DNA from: Streptomyces sp. NBC_00510
GTDB taxonomy: Bacteria > Actinomycetota > Actinomycetes > Streptomycetales > Streptomycetaceae
Assembly (NCBI GenBank): GCA_036013505.1
Contig: CP107851.1
Span: 6,780,501 to 6,844,500, forward strand
Direction: 5' to 3'
DNA length: 64,000 nucleotides
Part shown: positions 50,365 through 59,140 of the stretch, in pieces
Position numbering within the stretch: the stretch's first letter is position 1
How the letters are laid out: the number at the start of each line of letters is the position of its first letter
Program-made: the position numbers and the translations under genes
The notes under the pieces: model-generated
What the model was told of the DNA's origin: nothing
Databases searched by the model: none
The model's input: the letters and a program-made list of their open reading frames with translations, nothing else

Positions 50365-53300
50365 ATGTCCTGGCTGTCCCGGTTCAGCCTCGCCCAGCGC
50401 AGTCTGGTCGCGCTGATGGCGGTGGTCGCCATCGGCTTCGGCGCCATCGCGATACCGTCCCTCAAGCAGCAGTTGCTGCCCTCCATCGACCTGCCCATGG
50501 TGTCGGTGATCACGACCTACCCGGGCGCGTCCCCCGACGTCGTCGAGAAGCAGGTCGTCGAGCCGATCGAAGCCGGCGTCAAGGGCGTCGACGGCATCAC
50601 GGGCATCACGTCCACGGCCAGCGAGGGCGCTGCCGTGATCATGGCCCAGTTCGACTACGGCAACGACAGCGACAAGCTGGTGGCCAACGTCCAGCAGGCG
50701 GTGAACCGGGTCTCCTCGCGGCTGCCGGAGGACGCCGACCCGCAGGTCATCGCCGGCTCGACGGACGACATCCCGACCGTCGTCCTCGCCGCCACCTCCA
50801 CCGGCCTGGACCAGCAGGCACTCGCCGACGCGCTCGACCGCTCGGTCGTCCCGGTCCTGCAGGACATCGACGGCGTCGGCCAGGTGACCGTCACCGGCGT
50901 CCAGGACCAGATCGTCACCGTCACCCCCGACGACAAGAAGCTCGCCGCCCGCAAGCTCGGCGCCACCGCCCTCGTGCAGGCGCTGCAGGCCGGCGGCCAC
51001 CCCGTCCCGGCCGGCTCCTTCGACGACAGCGGCAAGAGCCGCACCGTCCAGGTCGGCGGCGAGTACGCCTCGGTGCGGCAGATCGAGGACCTGCGGATCC
51101 CCGCCGCCCCCAAGCCCGTGCGCCTCGGCGACGTCGCCACCGTCGCGGAGCGCCCGGACGCCGCCGCCTCCATCACCCGGACCGACGGCGAGCCGAGCCT
51201 CGGCGTCGCCGTCACCATGGACCAGGACGGCAGCGCCGTCGCGATCTCCTCGGCCGTCAAGGACAAGCTGGCCGACCTCGAGCGCGACCTCGGCAAGGGC
51301 GCCAAGCTCACCGTCGTCAGCGACCAGGGCCCCGCGGTCTCCAAGTCCATCGACGGACTGACCACCGAGGGCCTGCTCGGTCTGCTCTTCGCGGTCGTGA
51401 TCATCCTGGTCTTCCTGGCGTCGCTGCGTTCGACGCTGGTGACCGCGGTCTCCATCCCGCTCTCCGTCGTGCTGACGCTGATCGTGCTGTGGACCCGCGA
51501 CCTGTCGCTCAACATGCTCACCCTGGGCGCGCTGACCATCGCCATCGGCCGCGTCGTCGACGACTCGATCGTGGTGCTGGAGAACATCAAGCGGCACCTC
51601 GCCTACGGTGAGGAGAAGCAGTCCGCGATCATCGCTGCCGTGCGCGAGGTGGCCGGCGCGGTCACCGCCTCCACGCTCACCACGGTCGCCGTCTTCGTGC
51701 CGATCGGCCTGGTCGGCGGCATGGTGGGCGCCCTGTTCGGCTCGTTCTCGCTGACCGTCGCCGCCGCGCTGCTGGCCTCGCTGCTGGTGTCGCTGACGGT
51801 CGTCCCGGTGCTCTCGTTCTGGTTCCTCAAGCCCCCGGCCGACGCCGGCACCGTGGACCCGGACGAGATCCGCCGCAGGGCCGAGGAGGAGGAGGCCCGC
51901 AGCCTGCTGCAGCGGCTCTACGTGCCCGTGCTGCGCTTCGCCACCCGGCGCCGCCTCACCAGCATCGCGATCGCGGTCGCGGTCCTGCTGGGCACCTTCG
52001 GGCTCGCCCCGATGCTCAAGACCAACTTCTTCGACCAGGGCGACCAGGACACCCTGACCGTCAAGCAGGAGCTCCCGCCGGGCACCAGCCTGGCGGCCTC
52101 CGACGCGGCGGCCCGCAAGGTCGAGAAGCTCCTCGAGGGCATCGACCAGGTCCAGGACTACCAGGTCACCGTCGGTTCCTCCGGCTTCCTGGCGGCCTTC
52201 GGCGGCGGCACCGGCGCCAACCAGGCCAGCTTCCAGGTGAAGCTGAAGAACGCCGACGACAGCGCCGGCGTCCTCGACGAGATCCGCGCCGGCCTGAAGA
52301 CGCTCGACGGCGTCGGTACGACCTCGGTCTCCGGCGGCGGCGGCTTCGGCAGCCAGAACCTGTCGGTCGTGGTCAAGGCCGCGGACGCCGACACCCTGGC
52401 CAAGGCCAGCGCCGAGGTCCGCGACGCCGTCGCCGGGCTGGACGACGTCACCGACGTCACCAGCGACCTCGCGCAGAGCGTGCCCCGCATCGAGGTCCAC
52501 GCCAAGCAGGCCGAGGCCGCCAAGTACGGCCTCAACGACGCCACCATCGGCGCCGCCGTCACCCAGGCCGTGCGCGGTACGACCGTCGGCACCGCGGTGC
52601 TCGACGACACCGAGCGCGACGTTCGGGTGGTCTCCGAGCAGAAGGCCGGGACGGTCGCCGAACTGAAGGCCCTCACCATCCCCACCCCCGTGGGACCGGT
52701 GAAGCTCGGCAAGGTCGCCGAGGTCGTCGAGGCCCCCGGCCCGGTGCAGAAGACCCGGATCGACGGCGCCCGCGCCGCGACGATCACGGCGACGCCGGCC
52801 GGCGACAACACCGGCGCGGTGAGCACCGCCCTGCAGTCGAAGATCAAGTCGCTCGACCTGCCCAAGGGCGCCACCGCCGAGATCGGCGGTGTCTCCTCGG
52901 ACCAGGACGACGCCTTCGTGGGGCTCGGGCTCGCGATGCTCGCCGCGATCGCCATCGTCTTCATGCTGCTGGTCGGTACCTTCCGCAGCCTGATCCAGCC
53001 GCTGGTGCTGCTGGTGTCCATCCCGTTCGCGGCCACCGGCGCGATCGGCCTGCTGCTGATCACCGGCACCCCGATGGGCGTCCCGGCGCTGATCGGCATG
53101 CTGATGCTCATCGGCATCGTCGTGACCAACGCGATCGTGCTGATGGACCTCATCAACCAGTACCGCGCCCAGGGGTACGGCGTCGTGGAGGCCGTCATCG
53201 AGGGTGGCCGGCACCGTCTGCGGCCGATCCTGATGACCGCGCTGGCGACCATCTTCGCCCTGCTCCCGATGGCCCTCGGGGTGACCGGCGAGGGCGGCTT

Positions 53301-53505
53301 CATCGCCCAGCCGCTCGCCGTGGTCGTCATCGGCGGTCTGCTCACCTCGACGCTGCTGACCCTGCTGCTCGTCCCGACCCTCTACACGATGGTCGAGATC
53401 CGCAAGGAGCGCCGTGCCAAGCGCAAGGCGCTGAAGCGGGCGGCCGGGGCCGCAGGCCCGGGCGAGGAGGAGACGCAGAAGAAGTCGGAGCTGGCCAAGG
53501 TCTGA
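50365..53505 (+). CDS. RND-family efflux transporter (AcrB/HAE1-like)
   Basis: 1046 residues from ATG 50365. Twelve-helix RND topology with two large periplasmic-type loops. It begins MSWLSRFSLAQRSLVALMAV, shows the family's TTYPGASPDVVEKQVVEPIE (~50-69), and TM4 has the paired aspartates in AIGRVVDDSIVVLENIKRHL. A second transporter half has DLINQYRAQGYGVVEAVIEG and LRPILMTALATIFALLPMAL. A basic, Lys/Glu tail ends the protein. Exports drugs, lipids or other hydrophobic compounds by proton exchange; no membrane-fusion or outer-membrane partner is adjacent, as expected in a Gram-positive. Confidence 0.93.
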   Translation: MSWLSRFSLAQRSLVALMAVVAIGFGAIAIPSLKQQLLPSIDLPMVSVITTYPGASPDVVEKQVVEPIEAGVKGVDGITGITSTASEGAAVIMAQFDYGNDSDKLVANVQQAVNRVSSRLPEDADPQVIAGSTDDIPTVVLAATSTGLDQQALADALDRSVVPVLQDIDGVGQVTVTGVQDQIVTVTPDDKKLAARKLGATALVQALQAGGHPVPAGSFDDSGKSRTVQVGGEYASVRQIEDLRIPAAPKPVRLGDVATVAERPDAAASITRTDGEPSLGVAVTMDQDGSAVAISSAVKDKLADLERDLGKGAKLTVVSDQGPAVSKSIDGLTTEGLLGLLFAVVIILVFLASLRSTLVTAVSIPLSVVLTLIVLWTRDLSLNMLTLGALTIAIGRVVDDSIVVLENIKRHLAYGEEKQSAIIAAVREVAGAVTASTLTTVAVFVPIGLVGGMVGALFGSFSLTVAAALLASLLVSLTVVPVLSFWFLKPPADAGTVDPDEIRRRAEEEEARSLLQRLYVPVLRFATRRRLTSIAIAVAVLLGTFGLAPMLKTNFFDQGDQDTLTVKQELPPGTSLAASDAAARKVEKLLEGIDQVQDYQVTVGSSGFLAAFGGGTGANQASFQVKLKNADDSAGVLDEIRAGLKTLDGVGTTSVSGGGGFGSQNLSVVVKAADADTLAKASAEVRDAVAGLDDVTDVTSDLAQSVPRIEVHAKQAEAAKYGLNDATIGAAVTQAVRGTTVGTAVLDDTERDVRVVSEQKAGTVAELKALTIPTPVGPVKLGKVAEVVEAPGPVQKTRIDGARAATITATPAGDNTGAVSTALQSKIKSLDLPKGATAEIGGVSSDQDDAFVGLGLAMLAAIAIVFMLLVGTFRSLIQPLVLLVSIPFAATGAIGLLLITGTPMGVPALIGMLMLIGIVVTNAIVLMDLINQYRAQGYGVVEAVIEGGRHRLRPILMTALATIFALLPMALGVTGEGGFIAQPLAVVVIGGLLTSTLLTLLLVPTLYTMVEIRKERRAKRKALKRAAGAAGPGEEETQKKSELAKV

Positions 53506-53527
53506 GACCCGGCGCAGTACGACCGGC

Positions 53528-53567
53528 GGCAGGGCCCGGGGCGTTCGTGAACGCCCCGGGCCCTGCC
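53528..53567. terminator. Bidirectional terminator between RND exporter and GNAT gene
   Basis: A perfect 19-bp stem (left arm starts GGCAGGGCCCGGGGC, 53528-53546; right arm 53549-53567) with a two-base spacer, between two convergent stop codons. Confidence 0.87.
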
Positions 53568-53571
53568 CCGT

Positions 53572-54456
53572 CTACAGGAAGAACCCGGACGGGATGTACG
53601 GCTCGGGCGGACGCATCCCGCGCAGGCAGACCCAGCCTGACGTGCTCAGCTCCAGCCCGGCCGTCAGGCCCACGTCCACCGCCCACTGCTGCTCGGCCGT
53701 CAGGTTGGGGACCCGCGCGGTGGTGCCCTCGGGCAGGCTCAGCAGCGCGGCGGTGAGCAGCCGGGACGCCAGCCGCCGCGAGGTCGCGGCCAGCAGTCGT
53801 ACGTGTCCGTCCCGGTCGACGTAGCAGTAGCCGCTCCCGGCGAGGTCGTCCACGACCAACAGGGGGCACTCGGTGAGCAGTTGGTCGTGGTCGGGGCCGT
53901 GGGCGCCGCCCCGGGTGCGCCGGTCCACGGAGTCCATCAGGTCGCGGTGCTTGGCCGAGCCCTCGTGCACCGCCCCGTCCGGCGCGGGCAGGTCGCCCTT
54001 GCGGACGGCGCCTTCCAGGCGCATCGCCGGGTGCAGCGCGAAGCCCGCCCGGCGGTAGGTCGCCGCCGCCCGCGGGTCGGGGGAGCTGCAGATGATGCCG
54101 CGCAGGCAGCCGCGCCCGTACGCCATGGCGGCGGCGAGCAGTTCGCGTCCGACCCCCTGCCGCTGCGCGGAGGGCAGCACGGCGAACAGGGAGAGCCCCC
54201 ACGTCCCCTCGCGGCGCGTCGACATGACGACCCCGAGAGGCATGCCGGAGGTGTCGTCCACGGCCAGCCAGCAGCCACCGGGGTCGGTACGCGCGACGTA
54301 CCGGTTGCGCCGTCGCAGCAGAGCGGCCCGCCCGGGAGGCATCTCCTCGGGCGGGCCGCCGCCGGGCAGGGCGTCGGAGGCGCCGAACGCGGCGGCGGCC
54401 ACGACCGCTGTCGCGTCGGCGTCCTCGTCGGTGTCGTGCAACGGGCGCAGGATCAT
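53572..54456 (-). CDS. GNAT-family acetyltransferase, long form
   Basis: 294 residues from ATG 54456. The first ~150 residues form a GNAT domain with acetyl-CoA motif LFAVLPSAQRQGVGRELLAA (~91-110) and DPRAAATYRRAGFALHPAMR. The remaining ~140 residues (LLVVDDLAGSGYCYVDRDGH, ATSRRLASRLLTAALLSLPE) look like a second, degenerate GNAT-like half, so a double-domain architecture is probable. The substrate is unknown. It lies 16 bases downstream of nadA in the same direction and may be co-transcribed. Confidence 0.83.
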   Translation of the reverse strand: MILRPLHDTDEDADATAVVAAAAFGASDALPGGGPPEEMPPGRAALLRRRNRYVARTDPGGCWLAVDDTSGMPLGVVMSTRREGTWGLSLFAVLPSAQRQGVGRELLAAAMAYGRGCLRGIICSSPDPRAAATYRRAGFALHPAMRLEGAVRKGDLPAPDGAVHEGSAKHRDLMDSVDRRTRGGAHGPDHDQLLTECPLLVVDDLAGSGYCYVDRDGHVRLLAATSRRLASRLLTAALLSLPEGTTARVPNLTAEQQWAVDVGLTAGLELSTSGWVCLRGMRPPEPYIPSGFFL

Positions 54457-54471
54457 GCGCCCATCCTGCCC

Positions 54472-55647
54472 CTACGGCAGGGCGAGCATCCGTTCCAGCG
54501 CCAGCTTCGCGAAGTGCTCGGTCTCCCGGTCGACTTGGATGCGGTTGACGACCTTGCCGTCGGCCAGCGACTCCAGCGTCCACACCAGGTGCGGCAGGTC
54601 GATCCGGTTCATGGTCGAGCAGAAGCAGACGGTCTTGTCGAGGAAGACGATCTGCTTGTCCGGGTGCGCCTTGGCCAGCCGGCGCACCAGGTTGAGCTCG
54701 GTGCCGATCGCCCAGGACGAACCGGCCGGAGCCGCCTCCAGGGCCTTGATGATGTACTCGGTCGAGCCGACCTGGTCGGCCGCGGTGACGACCTCGTGCT
54801 TGCACTCGGGGTGCACCAGGACGTTGACGCCGGGGATGCGGGCGCGCACGTCCTCCACCGAGTCCAGCGAGAAGCGGCCGTGCACCGAGCAGTGGCCGCG
54901 CCACAGGATCATCTTGGCGTCGCGCAGCTGCTCCGCGGTGACCCCGCCGTTCGGCTTGTGCGGGTTGTAGAGGACGCAGTCCTCCAGCGAGAAGCCCATC
55001 TCCCGGACCGCGGTGTTGCGGCCGAGGTGCTGGTCGGGGAGGAAGAGCACCTTCTCGCCCTGCTGGAACGCCCACTCCAGGGCGCGCTTGGCGTTGCTGG
55101 AGGTGCAGATGGTGCCGCCGTGACGGCCGGTGAAGGACTTGATGTCGGCGGAGGAGTTCATGTACGAGACGGGCACGGTGACGTCGGCGACGCCGGCCTC
55201 GGTGAGCACGTCCCAGCACTCGGCGACCTGCTCGGCGGTGGCCATGTCGGCCATGGAGCAGCCGGCCGCCAGGTCGGGGAGGATCACCTGCTGGGCGTCG
55301 GAGGTCAGGATGTCCGCGGACTCGGCCATGAAGTGCACACCGCAGAAGACGATGTACTCCGCCTCGGGGCGCGCGGCGGCGTCACGGGCCAGCTTGAAGG
55401 AGTCGCCGGTGACGTCGGCGAACTGGATGACCTCGTCGCGCTGGTAGTGGTGGCCCAGGACGAAGACCTTCTCGCCGAGCTTCGCCTTGGCGGCGCGGGC
55501 GCGCTCCACCAGATCCGGGTCCGAGGGGGCGGGCAGGTCGCCGGGACAGTCGACGCCGCGCTCGCTGCGCGGGTCGGACTCGCGGCCCAGGAGGAGTAGG
55601 GCGAGCGGGGTCGGCTGGACGTCCAGCGGTTCGGATGTGGTGGTCAC
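54472..55647 (-). CDS. nadA: Quinolinate synthase
   Basis: 391 residues from GTG 55647. Condenses iminoaspartate with dihydroxyacetone phosphate to quinolinate, using a [4Fe-4S] cluster. Landmarks are VFVLGHHYQRDEVIQFADVT (61-80), FCGVHFMAESADIL with cluster ligand Cys102, CTSSNAKRALEWAF, HPECKHEVV and the C-terminal TVCFCSTMNRIDLPHL. nadB and nadC are not adjacent. Its leader shares an intergenic region with an ErpA-like gene, and that region contains two copies of a palindrome. Confidence 0.95.
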   Translation of the reverse strand: MTTTSEPLDVQPTPLALLLLGRESDPRSERGVDCPGDLPAPSDPDLVERARAAKAKLGEKVFVLGHHYQRDEVIQFADVTGDSFKLARDAAARPEAEYIVFCGVHFMAESADILTSDAQQVILPDLAAGCSMADMATAEQVAECWDVLTEAGVADVTVPVSYMNSSADIKSFTGRHGGTICTSSNAKRALEWAFQQGEKVLFLPDQHLGRNTAVREMGFSLEDCVLYNPHKPNGGVTAEQLRDAKMILWRGHCSVHGRFSLDSVEDVRARIPGVNVLVHPECKHEVVTAADQVGSTEYIIKALEAAPAGSSWAIGTELNLVRRLAKAHPDKQIVFLDKTVCFCSTMNRIDLPHLVWTLESLADGKVVNRIQVDRETEHFAKLALERMLALP

Positions 55648-55700
55648 GGGCCCGAAGCCCTTTCTCTGCGGAACTGCGGTTCAAACCTTTTCGTCTATTT

Positions 55701-55762
55701 GACACTATCTATCATAACCCGTTCGCGTCAGAATGACGATGGCCCTCGCGTCAATGTGACGC
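55701..55762. promoter_or_regulatory. Duplicated palindromic operator candidate between nadA and the ErpA-like gene
   Basis: GCGTCA-gaa-TGACG at 55725-55738 and GCGTCA-atg-TGACGC at 55748-55762 are two copies of one palindrome with centres about 23 bases apart, roughly two helical turns on the same face. The region between the copies and nadA is AT-rich (55690-55720) and contains TTGACA-like and TATCAT-like elements on the forward strand, and TAGTGTCAAATAGAC on the reverse strand, which resembles NrtR-type half-sites. The regulator is unknown. Confidence 0.45.
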
Positions 55763-55889
55763 ATTACCCGTACAGGGCCCGGTGTGCGAGCATGGATGGC
55801 GCCAAGACGAATGGGACCCGGAGGAATGAATCCGGGAAGCCACCGGTTCACCGTTGTGGCAGCATCCGTACAACCCGGGAGTGGATCAG

Positions 55890-56243
55890 ATGACGGTTCA
55901 GGACGAGACCAGCCAGAGCGAGGGCATCATCCTGTCCGACGCGGCGGCCTCCAAGGTCAAGAGCCTGCTCGAGCAGGAGGGCCGCGACGACCTCGCGCTG
56001 CGCGTCGCCGTCCAGCCGGGCGGTTGCTCCGGCCTGCGCTACCAGCTGTTCTTCGACGAGCGTGCGCTCGACGGCGACGTCGTGAAGGACTTCGGCGGCG
56101 TGAAGGTGGTCACCGACCGCATGAGCGCCCCGTACCTCGGCGGCGCCTCCATCGACTTCGTCGACACGATCGAGAAGCAGGGCTTCACGATCGACAACCC
56201 GAACGCCACCGGCTCCTGCGCCTGCGGCGACTCGTTCCACTGA
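55890..56243 (+). CDS. erpA: Iron-sulfur cluster insertion protein, ErpA/HesB-IscA family
   Basis: 117 residues from ATG 55890 with GGGAG nine bases upstream. A-type carrier with the three conserved cysteines: Cys46 (GGCSGL), Cys110 and Cys112 (SCACG). It delivers Fe-S clusters to target enzymes; NadA (divergent neighbour) and LipA are plausible clients. Its closeness to a desulfurase-TusA fusion 3 kb away fits a regional interest in sulfur transfer. Confidence 0.93.
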   Translation: MTVQDETSQSEGIILSDAAASKVKSLLEQEGRDDLALRVAVQPGGCSGLRYQLFFDERALDGDVVKDFGGVKVVTDRMSAPYLGGASIDFVDTIEKQGFTIDNPNATGSCACGDSFH

Positions 56244-56251
56244 GCCCCGCG

Positions 56252-56288
56252 CGAAGGCGGCGGGCACCCGGGGTGCCCGCCGCCTTCG
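56252..56288. terminator. Bidirectional terminator after erpA
   Basis: An 18-bp G/C-rich stem (left arm starts CGAAGGCGGCGGGCACCC) between the convergent erpA and membrane-protein genes. Confidence 0.82.
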
Positions 56289-56323
56289 GCATGTCCTGAC
56301 GCGCCCTGCCGGGGCCCCGCCGG

Positions 56324-57676
56324 TTACTTCCGCGGCACGGTGCTGCCGTCGGAGAGGTCGACGACCTTGCGGTCGCCCAGCGGCGTGTCGAGCCGGACCG
56401 TGCGGGAGAACCGCTCGGCGATCATGATGCAGGCCTTCCCCGGCTCCCTCTCCACCGCGGTGACCTTGACCTTCACCACCGCGCCCGACTCGTCGGCCGA
56501 GGCCGTGTAGTCGCTGCACACCCCGCCCCAGAAGCGCAGGGTCAGCTCCGTCCCCTCGGCGCGGTACGACTCGACCTTCGCCGCCCCGGCGGCCGGCGCC
56601 GCCGTCCCCGAGGGCGCGGGCGAGGCCGTGCCGCCCCGCACGTACGCCGGGTCCACCGCCGGCTGGGCCAGCACCGAGGTGCGCGTCACGCCCTCCTGCG
56701 CCACCTCGAAGAGCCAGGACGGCACGAGTGTCTGGCGCCCGGCCACGAACTGCGCCGACAGGCCGAACTCGGCCTTCCGCACCTCCATCGGCCGGTGCGC
56801 CGTCGGCACACAGGGGAGCACCTGCGGCAGCCCCGGGTCGTCGCCGGGGGCACGGGAGGGCTTCGGCACCACGGTGGGGCAGTCGCCGATCCCCAGGTCA
56901 CCGCCCGTCCCGGGGCGCTCCAGCAGCTTCAGTGCTTCCTTCGCCGACACCACCGGGTAGGTGTCACCCCTGGTCAGCGGCGCCATCATGCCGTACCCGG
57001 TGACCAGCAGCCCGTCCGAGGCGACCTGCACCGCCGACCGCCAGCCGTGCGTGGGCAGCCCCGCCACCCGCGGGTCCGCGGTGACCGTGCGCAGCACCCC
57101 CGAGACCTCGCTCGCGTCCGTCCGCGCGTCCTTCAGTCCCAGCGCCGCGAAGACCGGCGCGGCCTTGCGCAGCGCCTCCGCCGCCGGCACCGCGAGGTCG
57201 TCCCGGGCCGGGGCGCGGCCCTTGCGGGGCTTGCCGCCGTAGTACGAGTACGCCCAGGTGCCCGGCGCGTCCTTGTTCACCCGGAGCACCGGACCGCCGC
57301 CGTCCGGCGTACCGCCGGCCTTCCAGACGCCGTGGTCGGACTTCACCGTGCCGGGTACGCCCAGGGCCTGGGCGAGCCGCTCCACGGCGGCACGCGACAC
57401 GGTGCCCGGCCGCTGCACGGCAGCGGAGGAGGGGCCGTCGGGCAGATCGCCCCGGACGGTGAGCTCGGCTCCCGTGCCGCCGGTGGCGCCGTCCAGTTCG
57501 AGCGGCTCCGGGGCGTCGTTCCCGCTGCCGCCCGAGGCGCGCGGGACACCGCCCTCGGCACTCGACGAGGCCCAGTAGGCGCCACCGCCCCCGGCGGCGA
57601 GTACGGCCACGGCCACCGTCGACATCACCCACGGCGACCTGTGCCGGCGGCGCGTTCGCGTCGGCTCGCTCTCCAC
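56324..57676 (-). CDS. Single-pass membrane protein, extracytoplasmic domain
   Basis: 450 residues from GTG 57676, with AAGGAG five bases upstream. A basic cytoplasmic tail (TRTRRRHRSP) and one helix (VMSTVAVAVLAAGGGGAYWA) precede a long exported domain with Gly/Pro linkers and several Cys. The repeated pattern of a conserved domain (GVLRTVTADPRVAGLPTHGW, VVSAKEALKLLERPG) hints at PepSY-like or anti-sigma-like extracellular modules, but I cannot assign it. The protein resembles a large membrane protein annotated in this position in Streptomyces. No partner sigma factor is adjacent. Confidence 0.8.
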   Translation of the reverse strand: MESEPTRTRRRHRSPWVMSTVAVAVLAAGGGGAYWASSSAEGGVPRASGGSGNDAPEPLELDGATGGTGAELTVRGDLPDGPSSAAVQRPGTVSRAAVERLAQALGVPGTVKSDHGVWKAGGTPDGGGPVLRVNKDAPGTWAYSYYGGKPRKGRAPARDDLAVPAAEALRKAAPVFAALGLKDARTDASEVSGVLRTVTADPRVAGLPTHGWRSAVQVASDGLLVTGYGMMAPLTRGDTYPVVSAKEALKLLERPGTGGDLGIGDCPTVVPKPSRAPGDDPGLPQVLPCVPTAHRPMEVRKAEFGLSAQFVAGRQTLVPSWLFEVAQEGVTRTSVLAQPAVDPAYVRGGTASPAPSGTAAPAAGAAKVESYRAEGTELTLRFWGGVCSDYTASADESGAVVKVKVTAVEREPGKACIMIAERFSRTVRLDTPLGDRKVVDLSDGSTVPRK

Positions 57677-57778
57677 GATGGCTCCTTCGGCTCCGCACAG
57701 CTGCGTACAGCTGCTGACGTCCCGGTCCTTCAACCGGGGGACGCCACTTGGACGGGCCGGAGCGCCTCGCGGTTCCGA

Positions 57779-57982
57779 TCAGTCGGCGTACTCGGCCATG
57801 CCCTCGACGACGTGCGACGACGCGGCCGGCACCGTGATCCCGTGCAGACTCGCCGGGCTGACCCGCGCGGACTCGTCCTCCGCGGGGACCTCCCAGTGCG
57901 CGGCCATCTTGCGGCAGTCGCCGATCAGCTCGGCGAGCGACTCGGGGTCGCCGAGGGGCGCGGGGGGAAGAGGAGTGGTCAT
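57779..57982 (-). CDS. Small hypothetical protein
   Basis: 67 residues from ATG 57982. Sequence MTTPLPPAPLGDPESLAELI then GDCRKMAAHWEVPAEDESAR; acidic, no membrane segment. It lies between the PfkB kinase gene (divergent) and the membrane protein. Such small proteins are conserved in Streptomyces without a known function. The start has only a weak AGGGTC upstream. Confidence 0.65.
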   Translation of the reverse strand: MTTPLPPAPLGDPESLAELIGDCRKMAAHWEVPAEDESARVSPASLHGITVPAASSHVVEGMAEYAD

Positions 57983-58119
57983 GCATACGACCCTAGGCAC
58001 GTGGCGTCACGGGAGAAAGCCCTACTATCGGGTAGTTTCACCATGTCGGCGTCCACCGGCCCAGCCGGTAGCGTGGACAGGTCCCGTCCGCCGCCCGCCT
58101 CCGCAGGAGCGTTCCAGCC

Positions 58120-59094
58120 GTGCGTATCGCAGTCACCGGCTCCATCGCCACCGACCACCTGATGACCTTCCCCGGCCGATTCGCCGACCAGCTCGTCGCC
58201 GACCAGCTGCACACGGTCTCCCTCTCGTTCCTGGTCGACACGCTCGACGTACGCCGCGGTGGCGTCGGTGCGAACATCTGCTTCGGCATGGGCCAGCTGG
58301 GTGTCCGGCCCGTCCTCGTCGGCGCCGCCGGCTCCGACTTCGACGAGTACCGCGCCTGGCTCGACCGGCACGGCGTCGACACCGCCTCCGTCCGCATCTC
58401 CGAGGTGCTGCACACGGCGCGCTTCGTCTGCACCACCGACGCCGACCACAACCAGATCGGCTCCTTCTACACCGGCGCCATGAGCGAGGCCCGCCTCATC
58501 GAGCTGCACGCGGTCGCCGCCCGCGTCGGTGGCCTCGACCTGGTGCTCATCGGCGCCGACGACCCCGAGGCGATGCTCCGCCACACCGAGGAGTGCCGCT
58601 CCCGCGACATCCCGTGGGCGGCGGACTTCTCGCAGCAGATCGCCCGCATGAACGGCGACGAGATCCGGATACTGCTGGACGGCGCGGCCTACCTCTTCTC
58701 CAACGAGTACGAGAAGGGCCTCATCGAGTCCAAGACCGGCTGGACGGACGAGGAGATCCTCGGCCGGGTCGGCACCCGCGTCACCACGCTGGGCTCGCGC
58801 GGCGTCCGCATCGAGCGGGCCGGCGAGGAGCCGATCGTCGTGGGCTGCCCGGAGGAGGACGCCAAGGTCGACCCCACCGGCGTCGGCGACGCCTTCCGCG
58901 CCGGCTTCCTCTCCGGCCTCGCCTGGGGCGTCGAGGCGGAGCGGGCGGCGCAGGTGGGCTGCATGCTGGCGACGCTGGTGATCGAGACCCTCGGCACGCA
59001 GGAGTACCAGCTGCGGCGGGCCCACTTCATGGACCGCTTCACCAAGGCCTACGGCGACGAGGCCGCCGAAGAGGTCCGCGCCCACCTGCGCTGA
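58120..59094 (+). CDS. PfkB-family kinase, adenosine-kinase-like
   Basis: 324 residues from GTG 58120 with AGGAG ten bases upstream. Ribokinase fold; the second PfkB signature is VDPTGVGDAFRAGFLSGLAW with the catalytic base Asp257. The N-terminal GGVGANICFGMGQLGVRPVL (~47-66) is the first signature. Actinobacterial adenosine kinases belong to this branch, so phosphorylation of adenosine or a related nucleoside is the best guess. It stands alone and ends at a strong terminator. Confidence 0.9.
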   Translation: MRIAVTGSIATDHLMTFPGRFADQLVADQLHTVSLSFLVDTLDVRRGGVGANICFGMGQLGVRPVLVGAAGSDFDEYRAWLDRHGVDTASVRISEVLHTARFVCTTDADHNQIGSFYTGAMSEARLIELHAVAARVGGLDLVLIGADDPEAMLRHTEECRSRDIPWAADFSQQIARMNGDEIRILLDGAAYLFSNEYEKGLIESKTGWTDEEILGRVGTRVTTLGSRGVRIERAGEEPIVVGCPEEDAKVDPTGVGDAFRAGFLSGLAWGVEAERAAQVGCMLATLVIETLGTQEYQLRRAHFMDRFTKAYGDEAAEEVRAHLR

Positions 59095-59104
59095 GGCCCA
59101 CCGC

Positions 59105-59132
59105 GGGGTTGCGGGCAGTCGCCCGCAACCCC
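59105..59132. terminator. Bidirectional terminator after the PfkB kinase gene
   Basis: GGGGTTGCGGGC (59105-59116) and GCCCGCAACCCC (59121-59132), a perfect 12-bp stem with a 4-base loop, between convergent stop codons. Confidence 0.85.
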
Positions 59133-59140
59133 CGGGCCCC

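Noticed and set aside
49948..53214. Reverse frame of more than 1000 codons opposite the RND exporter
   Set aside because: Asp/Arg/Gly-rich shadow with no domain; the forward exporter has clear motifs.
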